A stretch of 43,561 nucleotides of DNA from an uncultured Alistipes sp. (lineage in GTDB: Bacteria; Bacteroidota; Bacteroidia; Bacteroidales; Rikenellaceae), in the NCBI GenBank assembly GCA_947178455.1, contig CAMWYI010000002.1, positions 1 to 43,561 of the forward strand, in the 5' to 3' direction. A program made the translations under genes and the position numbers. The notes under the pieces were generated by a model that worked only from the letters and a program-made list of their open reading frames with translations, ran no database searches and was not told the origin of the DNA. This document shows positions 8,346-16,796 of this stretch, piece by piece; position 1 is the stretch's first letter; every line of letters begins with the position of its first letter.

Positions 8346-9671
8346 ATGACAGACGAATTGATGTCGGAGGTGAAAGTGACGCCCGATGTAGGTTCCTACA
8401 TTACCGTCATGGGCGTCGGCGGAGCCGGAGGCAATGCCGTGAACCACATGTGGGAGCTGGGAATCCACGGCGTGAACTTCATGGTCTGCAACACCGACCA
8501 GCAGGCACTCGACCAAAGCCCCGTGCCCACGAAAATCTGTCTGGGCAAAAAGGGGCTCGGCGCAGGCAACGTCCCCGAAAACGGACGCGCGGCCGCCGTC
8601 GAATCGCTGCCCGAAATCCGGGCCCGACTGGAAGAGACCGGTACGAAGATGATTTTCATCACGGCCGGAATGGGCGGCGGCACGGGTACGGGCGCTTCGC
8701 CGGTCATCGCCAAACTGGCCCGCGAAATGGGGCTGCTGACCGTGGCTATCGTCACGTCGCCGCTGGCCGTCGAGGGACTGATTCGTTACGACCAAGCCCT
8801 GCGCGGCATCGAGGAGCTGCGCAAGCACATCGACGCCGTACTCATCATCAACAACGACAGCATACTGGAAATCTACGGCGACCTTTCGTTGGGCGATGCG
8901 TTCCGCAAGGCCGACGACATCTTGGCTTCGGCCGCCAAAGGCATCTCCGAAATCATCACGGTCAAGAGCGATTTGGTCAACGTCGACTTCGCCGATGTGT
9001 CAAACGTCATGCACAATCAGGGCCGCATCCACATGGCCGTCGCGACGGCCGACGGCGAAAACCGTGCGAAAAAAGCGGCCGAGGCGTCGCTGCATTCGCC
9101 GCTGCTCGACCACAACCAAATCGCGGGTGCGAAAAACATTCTGCTGCATATCTCCGTCGCCAACCCCAGCGAACTGAAAGCGTCGGAGGTCATGTCGATT
9201 TTGGAATACATCCAGTCGCACGCCACCGTCAAAGACGGCAACGGCGTGATACACAACGCCAACGTCATTTGGGGTACGAGCCAAAACCCGAAACTGGGCG
9301 ACGCTATCCAGCTGATGATCGTAGCGACGGGTTTCGACGAAGATCCGGCCCAGCCTATCGCGCCGACGAACCGCAAAATCATCGCGCCGGCCGAATCGGA
9401 GGCCGCCCCGATGGTCGACGTACCCAATCCGCTGGAACCCAAGAAACAACGCCCCATCGTTCCGTTCCAGACGGAGCCTATCGTGCTGGGCCAGAAATCG
9501 ACCCGCTACAAGGACATCAACCGCGTGAAATCCACGCCCGCCTACCAGACGCGCAACTCGAAATTCGTCGTCCAAGTGCCGGGCACCCAGAAAGAGACCA
9601 TGCAGGAAGCCCCCGACGAACCCCAAAAGAAATCCGCCGACGAATCGCAGCTTCCCTTTATGTCGAACTAA
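8346..9671 (+). CDS. ftsZ: Cell division protein FtsZ
   Basis: FtsZ is the tubulin-like GTPase that builds the division ring. The 441-residue product has the N-terminal nucleotide-binding segment VGGAGGNAVNHM (residues 24-35), CNTDQQAL, and the tubulin signature GGGTGTG at 110-116. The T7-loop region is present after IAGAKNILLHIS. After residue 330 a less conserved linker runs to a tail ending DESQLPFMSN, which should be the peptide that contacts FtsA and other partners. The tail is not the canonical proteobacterial form. The gene follows ftsA and precedes the gldE-like gene by 9 bp. Confidence 0.97.
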   Translation: MTDELMSEVKVTPDVGSYITVMGVGGAGGNAVNHMWELGIHGVNFMVCNTDQQALDQSPVPTKICLGKKGLGAGNVPENGRAAAVESLPEIRARLEETGTKMIFITAGMGGGTGTGASPVIAKLAREMGLLTVAIVTSPLAVEGLIRYDQALRGIEELRKHIDAVLIINNDSILEIYGDLSLGDAFRKADDILASAAKGISEIITVKSDLVNVDFADVSNVMHNQGRIHMAVATADGENRAKKAAEASLHSPLLDHNQIAGAKNILLHISVANPSELKASEVMSILEYIQSHATVKDGNGVIHNANVIWGTSQNPKLGDAIQLMIVATGFDEDPAQPIAPTNRKIIAPAESEAAPMVDVPNPLEPKKQRPIVPFQTEPIVLGQKSTRYKDINRVKSTPAYQTRNSKFVVQVPGTQKETMQEAPDEPQKKSADESQLPFMSN

Positions 9672-9680
9672 TCCGCCGCA

Positions 9681-10964
9681 GTGTTGGAAGATACGACCCA
9701 TTGGATTGTCTGTCACGATTTTACGGCCCACTTGGCCGTATTGTGCGCCGTATCGTTCGTGTTGCTTTGCGTTTCGGCATTAGTTTCGGGAGCCGAAACC
9801 TCGTTTTTCTCTCTCACGCACAACGACGTACACCGGCTCAAACAGATGCAGACCAAAGCCGCCGACGCCGTATTGCGGTTGTTGAGCAACGTCGATTTAC
9901 TGCTGGCCACGATTCTCGTAATCAACAATCTGGTAAACATCTGCATCGTCATCCTCACGGCCAACATCATCGACACGCTGTTCTCGTTCGCGCGGTTCGA
10001 GTTTCTGTTCAAGACGGTGCTCGTCACCTTCCTGCTGCTGCTTTTCGGTGAGATTCTGCCCAAAGTGTTCGCCCAAACCGCGCCGCTGCGCTTCGCCTCG
10101 TTCGTAGCACGGCCGCTGCTGCTGTTCCGCAGCATCTGCTACCCGCTCTCCTATATCTTGGTGCACACCAGTAGCCGCATCAGCGAAAAAGCCGCGCACA
10201 AAAGCGAAATCTCGCTCGACGAACTGGCCGATGCGGTGGATATGACGCGCAACGCCACGCCCGAAGAGCGGGTGATGCTCTCGGGAATCGTCAATTTCGT
10301 GAACACCGAAGTGCAGGAAATCATGAAACCGCGCGTCGACATCACGGCCCTCGAACTGACCGACGGATACGAAACCGTCAAGCGGACGATTATCGAATCG
10401 GGCTTCTCGCGCATACCGGTCTACGAAGAGGACATGGACAACATCCGCGGCACGCTCTACGTCAAAGACCTGATGCCCTATATCACGCACGGCAACGAAT
10501 TCGGCTGGCAGAAACTCGTCCGCAAGCCCTATTTCGTACCGGAACACAAGAAAATCAACGACTTGCTGGCCGACTTCCAGTCGAACAAGGTGCACATGGC
10601 CATCGTGGTCGACGAATACGGTTCGACGCTGGGGCTGGTTTCGCTCGAAGACATCATCGAGGAAATCGTGGGCGAAATCTCGGACGAAAGCGACAACGAC
10701 GAAAAACTCTACACGCGGCTCACGGCCAAATGCTATCTGTTCGAGGGCAAAACCCACATCGGCGACTTCGAGCGGATTCTGTCGCTCGACGAAGACACGT
10801 TTTCGGACGTACGCGGCGAGGCCGAAACCCTCGCGGGCATGATGCTGGAACTGAAACGCGACTTTCCGCGCAAGGGCGACACGTTCTCCTCGCACGGCAT
10901 CCGGTTCACGGTCGAGGAGATGGAGGGACACCGCATCGACAAAATCCGCATCAACCTGCCATGA
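9681..10964 (+). CDS. gldE: GldE-like CNNM/CorC (hemolysin-family) membrane protein
   Basis: The 427-residue protein belongs to the CNNM/CorC ion-transport-related family. The Bacteroidetes branch found beside a phosphopantetheinyl transferase gene is called GldE, named for gliding motility but widespread in non-gliders. The N-terminal CNNM domain has several hydrophobic segments (near residues 12-36, 73-100, 110-130 and 140-160) and VSGAETSFFSLT. A CBS pair follows (EIMKPRVDITAL to SLEDIIEEIVGEI), then a CorC_HlyC domain (FEGKTHIGDFERIL to the C-terminus). The start is GTG at 9681, with TTG at 9684 as the alternative. The stop overlaps the next start by 4 bp. The transported ion is not known. 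Confidence 0.85.
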   Translation: MLEDTTHWIVCHDFTAHLAVLCAVSFVLLCVSALVSGAETSFFSLTHNDVHRLKQMQTKAADAVLRLLSNVDLLLATILVINNLVNICIVILTANIIDTLFSFARFEFLFKTVLVTFLLLLFGEILPKVFAQTAPLRFASFVARPLLLFRSICYPLSYILVHTSSRISEKAAHKSEISLDELADAVDMTRNATPEERVMLSGIVNFVNTEVQEIMKPRVDITALELTDGYETVKRTIIESGFSRIPVYEEDMDNIRGTLYVKDLMPYITHGNEFGWQKLVRKPYFVPEHKKINDLLADFQSNKVHMAIVVDEYGSTLGLVSLEDIIEEIVGEISDESDNDEKLYTRLTAKCYLFEGKTHIGDFERILSLDEDTFSDVRGEAETLAGMMLELKRDFPRKGDTFSSHGIRFTVEEMEGHRIDKIRINLP

Positions 10965-11644
10965 AACGGCTGATTGTCGAGCTGCCGCTCGCGTTCGACG
11001 AGGCTGCCGAGTGGGCCACCGATGACGAACGGGCGATTGCTGGCGGATTCGCGCCTGCACGCGCACGCGAATATCTGGCTTGGCGGGCTGTCGTCCGGCG
11101 CGAAATCGGCCGCGACGCCGCTATCGCCTACAACGCCGCAGGGGCTCCCATGCTGACAAATTATCCGCTGCATCTTTCGGTTTCGCATTGTCGGGGAGGG
11201 GCTGCCGATTCTCGGAAGCCGTCCAACGGTTCGGGACGGGTGGCTGTCGCCATTTCGGACGCACCCTGCGCCGTCGACATCGAGCCCGTCACCCGCAATT
11301 TTCGGCGTGCGATGCCCCGCTACCTCTCTCCTGCCGAACAACAATTCTCAGAAAATCCGCTTTTTCCGGCCGTCGCTTGGTGCGCCAAAGAGACCTTATT
11401 CAAGTATGCCGCAAGCACAACGGGCCGCTCGCTCGACCTGCTGCGCGACCTGCACATCGACCGCGTGCAGTTTTCCCAAAGCACGCCCCACGATACACCC
11501 TGCGGTACACCCTGCGGTACACCCTGCGGCATCCCTGAAAACATCCCCCGCGGCACGCTTTTCGCCCATATTCTGAACGAAAAACCGATTGTCCTGCGCT
11601 TCTACGAATACGAAGGTTTCGCAGTCGTTTGCTTGTTCGAGTAA
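10961..11644 (+). CDS. 4'-phosphopantetheinyl transferase superfamily protein
   Basis: The product is 227 residues, starting at the ATG that overlaps the gldE stop (ATGA). Members transfer the phosphopantetheine arm of CoA to a serine of carrier proteins. Key motifs are seen: LHLSVSHC near the middle, the Mg-binding acidic pair in CAVDIEPV (about residues 104-110), and WCAKETLFKY (about 140-149) with the WxxKE core. The C-terminal part carries an unusual tandem repeat, three in-frame copies of TPCG (bases 11494-11529). This gldE-PPTase gene order is seen in other Bacteroidetes. The carrier protein it serves cannot be read from the sequence. Confidence 0.85.
   Translation: MKRLIVELPLAFDEAAEWATDDERAIAGGFAPARAREYLAWRAVVRREIGRDAAIAYNAAGAPMLTNYPLHLSVSHCRGGAADSRKPSNGSGRVAVAISDAPCAVDIEPVTRNFRRAMPRYLSPAEQQFSENPLFPAVAWCAKETLFKYAASTTGRSLDLLRDLHIDRVQFSQSTPHDTPCGTPCGTPCGIPENIPRGTLFAHILNEKPIVLRFYEYEGFAVVCLFE
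11494..11529 (+). repeat. Three exact 12-bp tandem repeats inside the PPTase gene
   Basis: The unit TACACCCTGCGG occurs three times in a row at 11494-11505, 11506-11517 and 11518-11529, encoding TPCG three times. The unit is a multiple of three, so copy-number change would lengthen or shorten the protein without a frameshift. It adds three cysteines in a surface-loop-like stretch. Confidence 0.95.
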
Positions 11645-11673
11645 ATCGGGAGCAGAGGTTTTTGGCGGATTAT

Positions 11674-11704
11674 TTTGGTTTTTCGGAATTACTGCGTATA
11701 TTTG
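11674..11704 (+). promoter_or_regulatory. Bacteroidetes-type promoter for tRNA-Cys
   Basis: TTTG at 11674-11677 and TATATTTG at 11697-11704 are separated by 19 bp, a full match to the Bacteroidetes sigma-factor consensus. It lies about 90 bp upstream of the mature tRNA, in the gap after the PPTase gene. Confidence 0.8.
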
Positions 11705-11793
11705 CAACCTCCGACGGAGCATTTCTCGCACTCCTCATCCTCTTACGAGCGATTTTTCGACGGTCGGGAGGGGGCAAGAAACGAAACATTCAG

Positions 11794-11864
11794 GGTCTGA
11801 TGGCCGAGCGGTTAGGCAAAGGTCTGCAAAACCTTGTACAGCGGTTCGATTCCGCTTCAGACCT
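11794..11864 (+). tRNA. tRNA-Cys (anticodon GCA)
   Basis: The acceptor stem GGTCTGA pairs with TCAGACC (11857-11863). The anticodon stem AAGGT/ACCTT closes the loop CTGCAAA, with anticodon GCA at 11826-11828. The T arm is AGCGG-TTCGATT-CCGCT. The discriminator base is T, as expected for tRNA-Cys. CCA is not encoded. The 3' end from 11851 onward is duplicated at 24311, so this intact gene was completed by the inserted element's own copy of the att sequence. Confidence 0.96.
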
Positions 11865-11882
11865 CACCGAAACAGCGTTACA
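11851..11882 (+). repeat. attL core (tRNA-Cys 3' end)
   Basis: This is the left copy of the 32-bp direct repeat: 17 bases identical to 24311-24327, one mismatch (C at 11868, A at 24328), then 14 identical bases. It covers the 3' part of the T arm, the acceptor stem and the first arm of the downstream terminator hairpin. Confidence 0.92.
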
Positions 11883-11902
11883 GGAATTTGTAACGCTGTT
11901 TC
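11869..11902 (+). terminator. Terminator-like hairpin after tRNA-Cys (element copy)
   Basis: A perfect 14-bp stem (11869-11882 with 11889-11902) encloses the loop GGAATT. The stem ends in GTTTCC followed by TTTTG, so the U-run is weaker than in the copy at attR. It is the element-borne counterpart of the chromosomal terminator now displaced to 24330. Confidence 0.7.
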
Positions 11903-11909
11903 CTTTTGA

Positions 11910-11931
11910 ATTTGTACGGTATTTGTACGGC
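11910..11931 (+). repeat. Left arm-type site: paired 11-bp direct repeats
   Basis: ATTTGTACGGT and ATTTGTACGGC stand head to tail. The same pair occurs in the same orientation at 24172-24193 just inside the other end. Placement 30 bp or so inside each att core fits arm-type binding sites of the tyrosine integrase. Confidence 0.75.
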
Positions 11932-11998
11932 AATTGCTATCAGGAGATCAATCCCTAAATAAATCAAAGCAATAGGCATGTGTTGAAAGACATCATAT

Positions 11999-13780
11999 TC
12001 ATCCTAACAGTTTTTCCTCTATTAAGTCTAATATTGAACCGATCTCTGTATCAACATTATCAATGTTCATATAGTTGATTAATTTATAATATTCACCTTT
12101 TCGCATCGGATACGGAAATTTCGAAATTTGGACAAAATTATCCATTAAAATATCTAAGAAACGGCTCATCTTTTTATTGCTTGTAAAAGAGTCCCAAAAT
12201 AATTTTTGAGTTTCTGGAGTTGCCCTTATAAAAGTCTTGTACTTTTCTTCATCACCATCAAATAAAAAATCCGTTATTGCGTTCTGCTTAGATTTCATAT
12301 ACATTTGATAATATATATTATCCACACCGTCAAGATATTGCATAAAAAATTGATCGACAACATCCAATGTTATGAAATAATTTTCAATTTCATACTTTTT
12401 CCATTTGCAAATTGTTAAATCTTCGGGATATCCATCTACTTTGATGCATTTTGCATCAGAATCAAACACTCCAACACCTATAAAATCAGGAATTAGTTTT
12501 TTTATTGCTGTAAAATGTTGAACAAAAATAGTGTTATAGTATCCTTCCTTTCTATCAACAATATTTTCAATATCGTTGTCGGCTACTGGATTCTGAATAT
12601 AATAATAGTTTAGGTCTCCTTCCAACACAGCTAATGCTTTATCTTTACCTAACAATTTCGCAAATGCTTTCAATATAGATATATCTGTTGAGCCTTCAAC
12701 ATATAATATATTGTGAGTGATAGATGCTTTATAATAATGCTCTACCCCAAACTCTTTCAAAAGAGGTTTAACTTCTTTATTTTTATCCGATATGATTTTG
12801 GCTTCGCCGTCTAAAATCATTGCAATACTATTGTCAACAGCCTCATTTAATACCACTTCACTGTGTGTGGCAATAACTAATTGAATATCATTCTGACTTG
12901 CAACATCATTTATGAGCGCATAAACTGTTTTCTGTTTAATAATTTCCAAATGGGCATCCGGTTCATCCACAAGTATGACAGACGATTTGTGAGAATACAT
13001 ATATGACAGCAACAACAATATTTGGAGCGCACCTCGACCTGCGGAAGCAATATCAAGAGTTTTTTTGTTATCACGATGTTTATATGATAAATCCAACACT
13101 CCTTTGGCTGCATTGAATTGGGGTTGCTGAATATGCATGCCAAATAATTTTTCCATCCACTTTACAATCTCAGTCCAATTATCGGAGTTTTCGGTTGATA
13201 TATTAAAGCAGAGATTTCTCAATACCTCTGAAGTCATACCTTGCCCCATTAGAAAGTTTACGCGTTCCGGTTGATGTCGAACTTCTTCGATAGCAATACC
13301 TGACATGGAATATAATAAATTAACAGGTAGTTGCGTAGCTTTGTCAAGAACATTGCTATCCTCAATTAATACCCCAGTAGGCTTGCAATATATCATCTCT
13401 GAGCTTTGCTGAGTAAACTCAATAGGACAATCATATACTACATTATTTATCAATAAACCTAAAGTAATTGTCACGGGGATAAGTTCCGTGCTACCTTTAC
13501 GCACTTCACTGTTGTTCCATAGAAAACGGGCATTCTGAACTGGTAGTTGATAAAGATTTAACCTATTGATAGGTACCCCATATCTAATACGCCCTTTGGA
13601 TTTTCCCTTCGAAATATGCCAAGTTTTGATACCCAACGACCACAACGCAAAGGCTTGCAGTATAGATGTCTTACCAGCATTATTAGGGCCAATTAATACA
13701 GTAGGGTTTGTGAGATTTATTTTGATATTCTTCCCAAATATCTTAAAATTTTCAATAGCAATGTATGTTACTCGTATCAT
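11999..13780 (-). CDS. OLD-like AAA ATPase with TOPRIM nuclease domain
   Basis: The 593-residue protein combines an ABC/SMC-type ATPase with a TOPRIM domain. The ATPase shows Walker A GPNNAGKT (residues 31-38), a signature-like ASAGRGALQ, Walker B SSVILVDEPDAHLE near residue 272 and the H-loop VIATHSE. The TOPRIM part starts near residue 360 with ILYVEGSTDISIL, then GVFDSDA near 440 and KKYEIENYF. This is the layout of OLD-family nucleases, used in anti-phage systems (P2 Old, GajA of Gabija, and related AAA/TOPRIM pairs). No UvrD-like GajB partner is present. It lies 79 bp downstream of the restriction-modification gene in the same direction, so both are probably one defence unit. Its A+T content is far above the host's. 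The activity is inferred from the domains only. Confidence 0.8.
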   Translation of the reverse strand: MIRVTYIAIENFKIFGKNIKINLTNPTVLIGPNNAGKTSILQAFALWSLGIKTWHISKGKSKGRIRYGVPINRLNLYQLPVQNARFLWNNSEVRKGSTELIPVTITLGLLINNVVYDCPIEFTQQSSEMIYCKPTGVLIEDSNVLDKATQLPVNLLYSMSGIAIEEVRHQPERVNFLMGQGMTSEVLRNLCFNISTENSDNWTEIVKWMEKLFGMHIQQPQFNAAKGVLDLSYKHRDNKKTLDIASAGRGALQILLLLSYMYSHKSSVILVDEPDAHLEIIKQKTVYALINDVASQNDIQLVIATHSEVVLNEAVDNSIAMILDGEAKIISDKNKEVKPLLKEFGVEHYYKASITHNILYVEGSTDISILKAFAKLLGKDKALAVLEGDLNYYYIQNPVADNDIENIVDRKEGYYNTIFVQHFTAIKKLIPDFIGVGVFDSDAKCIKVDGYPEDLTICKWKKYEIENYFITLDVVDQFFMQYLDGVDNIYYQMYMKSKQNAITDFLFDGDEEKYKTFIRATPETQKLFWDSFTSNKKMSRFLDILMDNFVQISKFPYPMRKGEYYKLINYMNIDNVDTEIGSILDLIEEKLLG

Positions 13781-13859
13781 AATTATAATTACATTATTCG
13801 TTTAACTTAGCATTCGTTTTTGAAATCTCCATCTATTTTTCAATGCCGGTTTCTAAAAT

Positions 13860-16634
13860 TCAATTAGTAAGTTTCTGATAGCATTGCAGGAGAAGGGTGA
13901 CAATTTGGCTTTCGTCGAGATTTTTGTCGAAACCGTAAGCTTCCATTACTGCGGCATCATTAGCACGGTGCGCTTTCAACAACTCCGGAAACAGTATCAT
14001 TTTACCGTACATGTCGGCCAAAGTTGCGTCCGGATATTTTTCGCGGGCATTCAATATCGCCTGTGCCGTCTGTTCTATTTTCTCCGTCTGCTCCGGTGTA
14101 ACTGCGGGCCAAGGGAAATTGTTATAAACGATATCCTTTGAATAACGGTAGTCGCTTTTTAATCGTCCGCAAACAACCCGTGTCCACGCATTATGAACCG
14201 AGGAAATCAATACGCCGAAATGATATAATGTGGCATCAGGAATAAGATGCGCTGAATCACTGCACAAAACATTTGGCGCCATAAAGCCAATGGGGACATA
14301 TGCTCTTTTCTCCGATGATACTCTCGGTATTAGCAGATAATTCTTTTTGGGCATATTTTCAACATGAAAACGAAGAGGTCGTTCTGCCAATTTAACTGTT
14401 CCGGCACTCTTGCTTGCCAAACGAAACTTCTGTACCGCATTTACCCGCTTCATACATTCGGGCAATTTCAACAACTCTACCGGATTCGCATCGCCGAGCC
14501 ACAGACACCAGCGCGGACGGCAGTTGATAAATTCATCCGAACCATACCAATGCTTAAAGAATTTTTCGGATGCCGGTTCTTTGCGAACAAACACCTCTTT
14601 TTCCTCATCGCTGAACAGATAAAATCCTCCGTCGATAGGTTTGTTTCCGATACCTATCTCCGGAATATCGCATAATGCCCGTGAACGACTCTCGACGAAG
14701 ATATTTTCACCGGCAATCAAATAGCCGTTGATATTAGCAACCTCACGTATAGTATCGCAGTCGTAAAGTTTGCGTTTGTTTTTGGATGTACTCATCGAAA
14801 ATCCGACTATTACGCAATGTACATGCGCCTTTTGGCTGGCTTCACTATCCCAGATAAACGTTCGCCATGCAAAATCGATATGCACCCCCGACTCCATCAG
14901 CGGTTTCCATAGATTGGCGACCTGCTCACCCTGCGTGACGGAATTCGTGGATACAAGCGCAACCTGAATAGCCGGATTCTTCGACATCAGTTCCTGCGAT
15001 TTTTTGTACCAACCTGCGACATAATCTAAATTACCGACATTTTTCCACTTTGTACCGAAGATAGTCTGCAAATCATCTTTCTGTTCTCCCGACATAATAC
15101 GGGCTCCGACAAAAGGTGGATTTCCCATGATATAATTCAACTCGTCGGCAGGAACTACCTCATTCCAATCCATGCGCAGAGCATTGCCCTCGCGGATATT
15201 GGTGTAGGTTTTCAATGGTAGTGGGTCGAGGTTGAAGCCGACAATTTCGTCGGTTTCTTGCATCATCTGCGATTCGGCAATCCATAATGCTGTTTGCGCA
15301 ACTGAGCAGGCAAAATCATTAATCTCGATGCCGTAGAATTGGTTGATAGATAATTTTATAGGGTTAGTAATACCTCCCATAAGGCGATCTGCTCCGTATA
15401 GAATACGGAGCACCTCATTTTCAAGTTTTCGCAGCGAGGTATAAGATTCCGTAAGGAAATTGCCTGAACCGCATGCAGGATCGAGAAATTTGAGAGATGC
15501 CAGTTTATTCTGGAATACGAGGGCCTTTTCACGTTTGATCTTGGCCACGGACAACGCTTTCACGGCTGCAAGTTCGGCCTTTAACTCGTCGAGGAAAAGC
15601 GGATCGATGACTTTGTGGATATTCTCAATGGAGGTATAGTGCATACCACCCTTACGGCGTGTCTCAGGATTCAGCGTCGATTCAAAAACAGCACCGAAGA
15701 TAGTCGGCGAAATCTCCGACCAATCGAAATCATCACTGGCACGTTGCAGAATCAAGGTACGGATTTCGTCGTTAATACGCGGAATCTCTATATCTCCGGA
15801 AAACAGACCTCCGTTGACATAGGGAAATGCCGCCAATGCTTCGTCCATGTATTCATCCCTATCTTCGGGGCGCATATCGAGTACCTGAAACAATTCAATC
15901 AACTTGCCGCGAAACTCCGAAGCCGGAAATCTCACCATATAGTCATGGAACATATTCTTGGCCCCGAAAATGCCTGCATCCTCGGCATAAAGACAGAATA
16001 CCAACCGAACACACAGTTTATTCAGCGATTTTTGGCTTTCGGGACTATCGGGATTCTTGTATTCGCGCAGAATCTTATCATAAAGCACACCGACAATCTC
16101 ACCCGCCTGTATACTAACCTCCAATTCTTTTTTGATGTGTTGCTGCGTATCGTCGACAAGGAATGCCAGTCGCATGTACTCTTTTTCAAGATCGGCTAAC
16201 CGGATTATTTCAGGAGCGGCATTCGGATGCTCCATATCGTGAACCTCGAAAGTCGTGAAGTTGCAAACTACAATCCAGCGCGGGTATTCCGATACCGGCA
16301 ATCCTGCAGCATAGCGGCGAGCCTGTTGATACGGTGTGAGCATTGCGCCATCCGATTGTTTTGCTTTCATCGTCAAATCTACATGAGAACTTTTTTGCTC
16401 AATCAACACTTTGGTCGTCGAGATATAAGCATCAATAAAGTCGGAGCCTTTCTCTTTCGTAATAGTCTTAACAGGCAACTCAAATTCAATAATAGAGGAG
16501 GGATTTTGAATACCAAAGACATTTTGCAACAAGTCGAACCAAAATTTTTGGCTTTGCCCTTTCTCATAACCTTTATCTATCCATTGAGCAGCAAATTCTT
16601 TTGCAGCTTTCTTCCGTTGTAAGTCAATCCCCAT
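13860..16634 (-). CDS. MmeI-like single-chain restriction-modification enzyme (type IIL/IIG)
   Basis: The 924-residue protein has the order of MmeI-type enzymes, in which one chain both cuts and methylates DNA. The N-terminal nuclease motif appears as D68, then E79-Q80-K81 in KVLIEQKSSH, close to the D/ExK positions of MmeI. A helical spacer follows (to about residue 370), then a gamma-type N6-adenine methyltransferase with the SAM motif FLDPACGSGNFL (near 381) and catalytic NPPF (near 502). The last third is the target-recognition region, ending with YRYSKDIVYNNFPWP, conserved in this family. MmeI-type enzymes protect only one strand and need no separate methylase, which fits the absence of a partner subunit. 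BREX PglX is a related alternative, but no BREX genes are present. Confidence 0.85.
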   Translation of the reverse strand: MGIDLQRKKAAKEFAAQWIDKGYEKGQSQKFWFDLLQNVFGIQNPSSIIEFELPVKTITKEKGSDFIDAYISTTKVLIEQKSSHVDLTMKAKQSDGAMLTPYQQARRYAAGLPVSEYPRWIVVCNFTTFEVHDMEHPNAAPEIIRLADLEKEYMRLAFLVDDTQQHIKKELEVSIQAGEIVGVLYDKILREYKNPDSPESQKSLNKLCVRLVFCLYAEDAGIFGAKNMFHDYMVRFPASEFRGKLIELFQVLDMRPEDRDEYMDEALAAFPYVNGGLFSGDIEIPRINDEIRTLILQRASDDFDWSEISPTIFGAVFESTLNPETRRKGGMHYTSIENIHKVIDPLFLDELKAELAAVKALSVAKIKREKALVFQNKLASLKFLDPACGSGNFLTESYTSLRKLENEVLRILYGADRLMGGITNPIKLSINQFYGIEINDFACSVAQTALWIAESQMMQETDEIVGFNLDPLPLKTYTNIREGNALRMDWNEVVPADELNYIMGNPPFVGARIMSGEQKDDLQTIFGTKWKNVGNLDYVAGWYKKSQELMSKNPAIQVALVSTNSVTQGEQVANLWKPLMESGVHIDFAWRTFIWDSEASQKAHVHCVIVGFSMSTSKNKRKLYDCDTIREVANINGYLIAGENIFVESRSRALCDIPEIGIGNKPIDGGFYLFSDEEKEVFVRKEPASEKFFKHWYGSDEFINCRPRWCLWLGDANPVELLKLPECMKRVNAVQKFRLASKSAGTVKLAERPLRFHVENMPKKNYLLIPRVSSEKRAYVPIGFMAPNVLCSDSAHLIPDATLYHFGVLISSVHNAWTRVVCGRLKSDYRYSKDIVYNNFPWPAVTPEQTEKIEQTAQAILNAREKYPDATLADMYGKMILFPELLKAHRANDAAVMEAYGFDKNLDESQIVTLLLQCYQKLTN

Positions 16635-16712
16635 GATTAAATACTTATAGCAATCGTTGAACTATACCGAATTCAAAATCTCTTTCCAAAATGCAATACG
16701 GTGTATCGTTTG

Positions 16713-16720
16713 TAAAGATA
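16713..16720 (-). promoter_or_regulatory. Possible -7 element for the defence cargo
   Basis: On the minus strand this reads TATCTTTA, one base off the TAnnTTTG consensus, about 80 bp upstream of the restriction-modification start. I see no convincing -33 TTTG, so the call is weak. Confidence 0.3.
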
Positions 16721-16749
16721 AGGAGAATTTAATAGTAATAAAAATAAAA

Positions 16750-16796
16750 CAGTTAGTTACTTTTGTTATAATCCCAATTGGCAGTTAGTTACTTTT
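16750..16796. repeat. Two 15-bp direct repeats, 32 bp apart
   Basis: CAGTTAGTTACTTTT occurs at 16750-16764 and 16782-16796. The second copy covers the stop codon of the coiled-coil membrane protein gene. A 32-bp step (three helical turns) would put both on one face of DNA, as for a regulator or iteron-like site. The role is unknown. Confidence 0.6.

Noticed and set aside
11494..11529. Short CRISPR-like repeats
   Set aside because: The 12-bp units are contiguous with no spacers and are in frame inside a gene; no cas genes are in the window.
11999..13780. Gabija (GajAB) system
   Set aside because: The AAA-TOPRIM protein resembles GajA, but no UvrD/GajB helicase gene is next to it; the neighbour is a restriction-modification enzyme.
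13860..16634. BREX PglX methylase
   Set aside because: No brxA, brxB, brxC, pglZ or brxL genes are in the element, and the N-terminal D-x10-ExK nuclease motif favours an MmeI-like enzyme.
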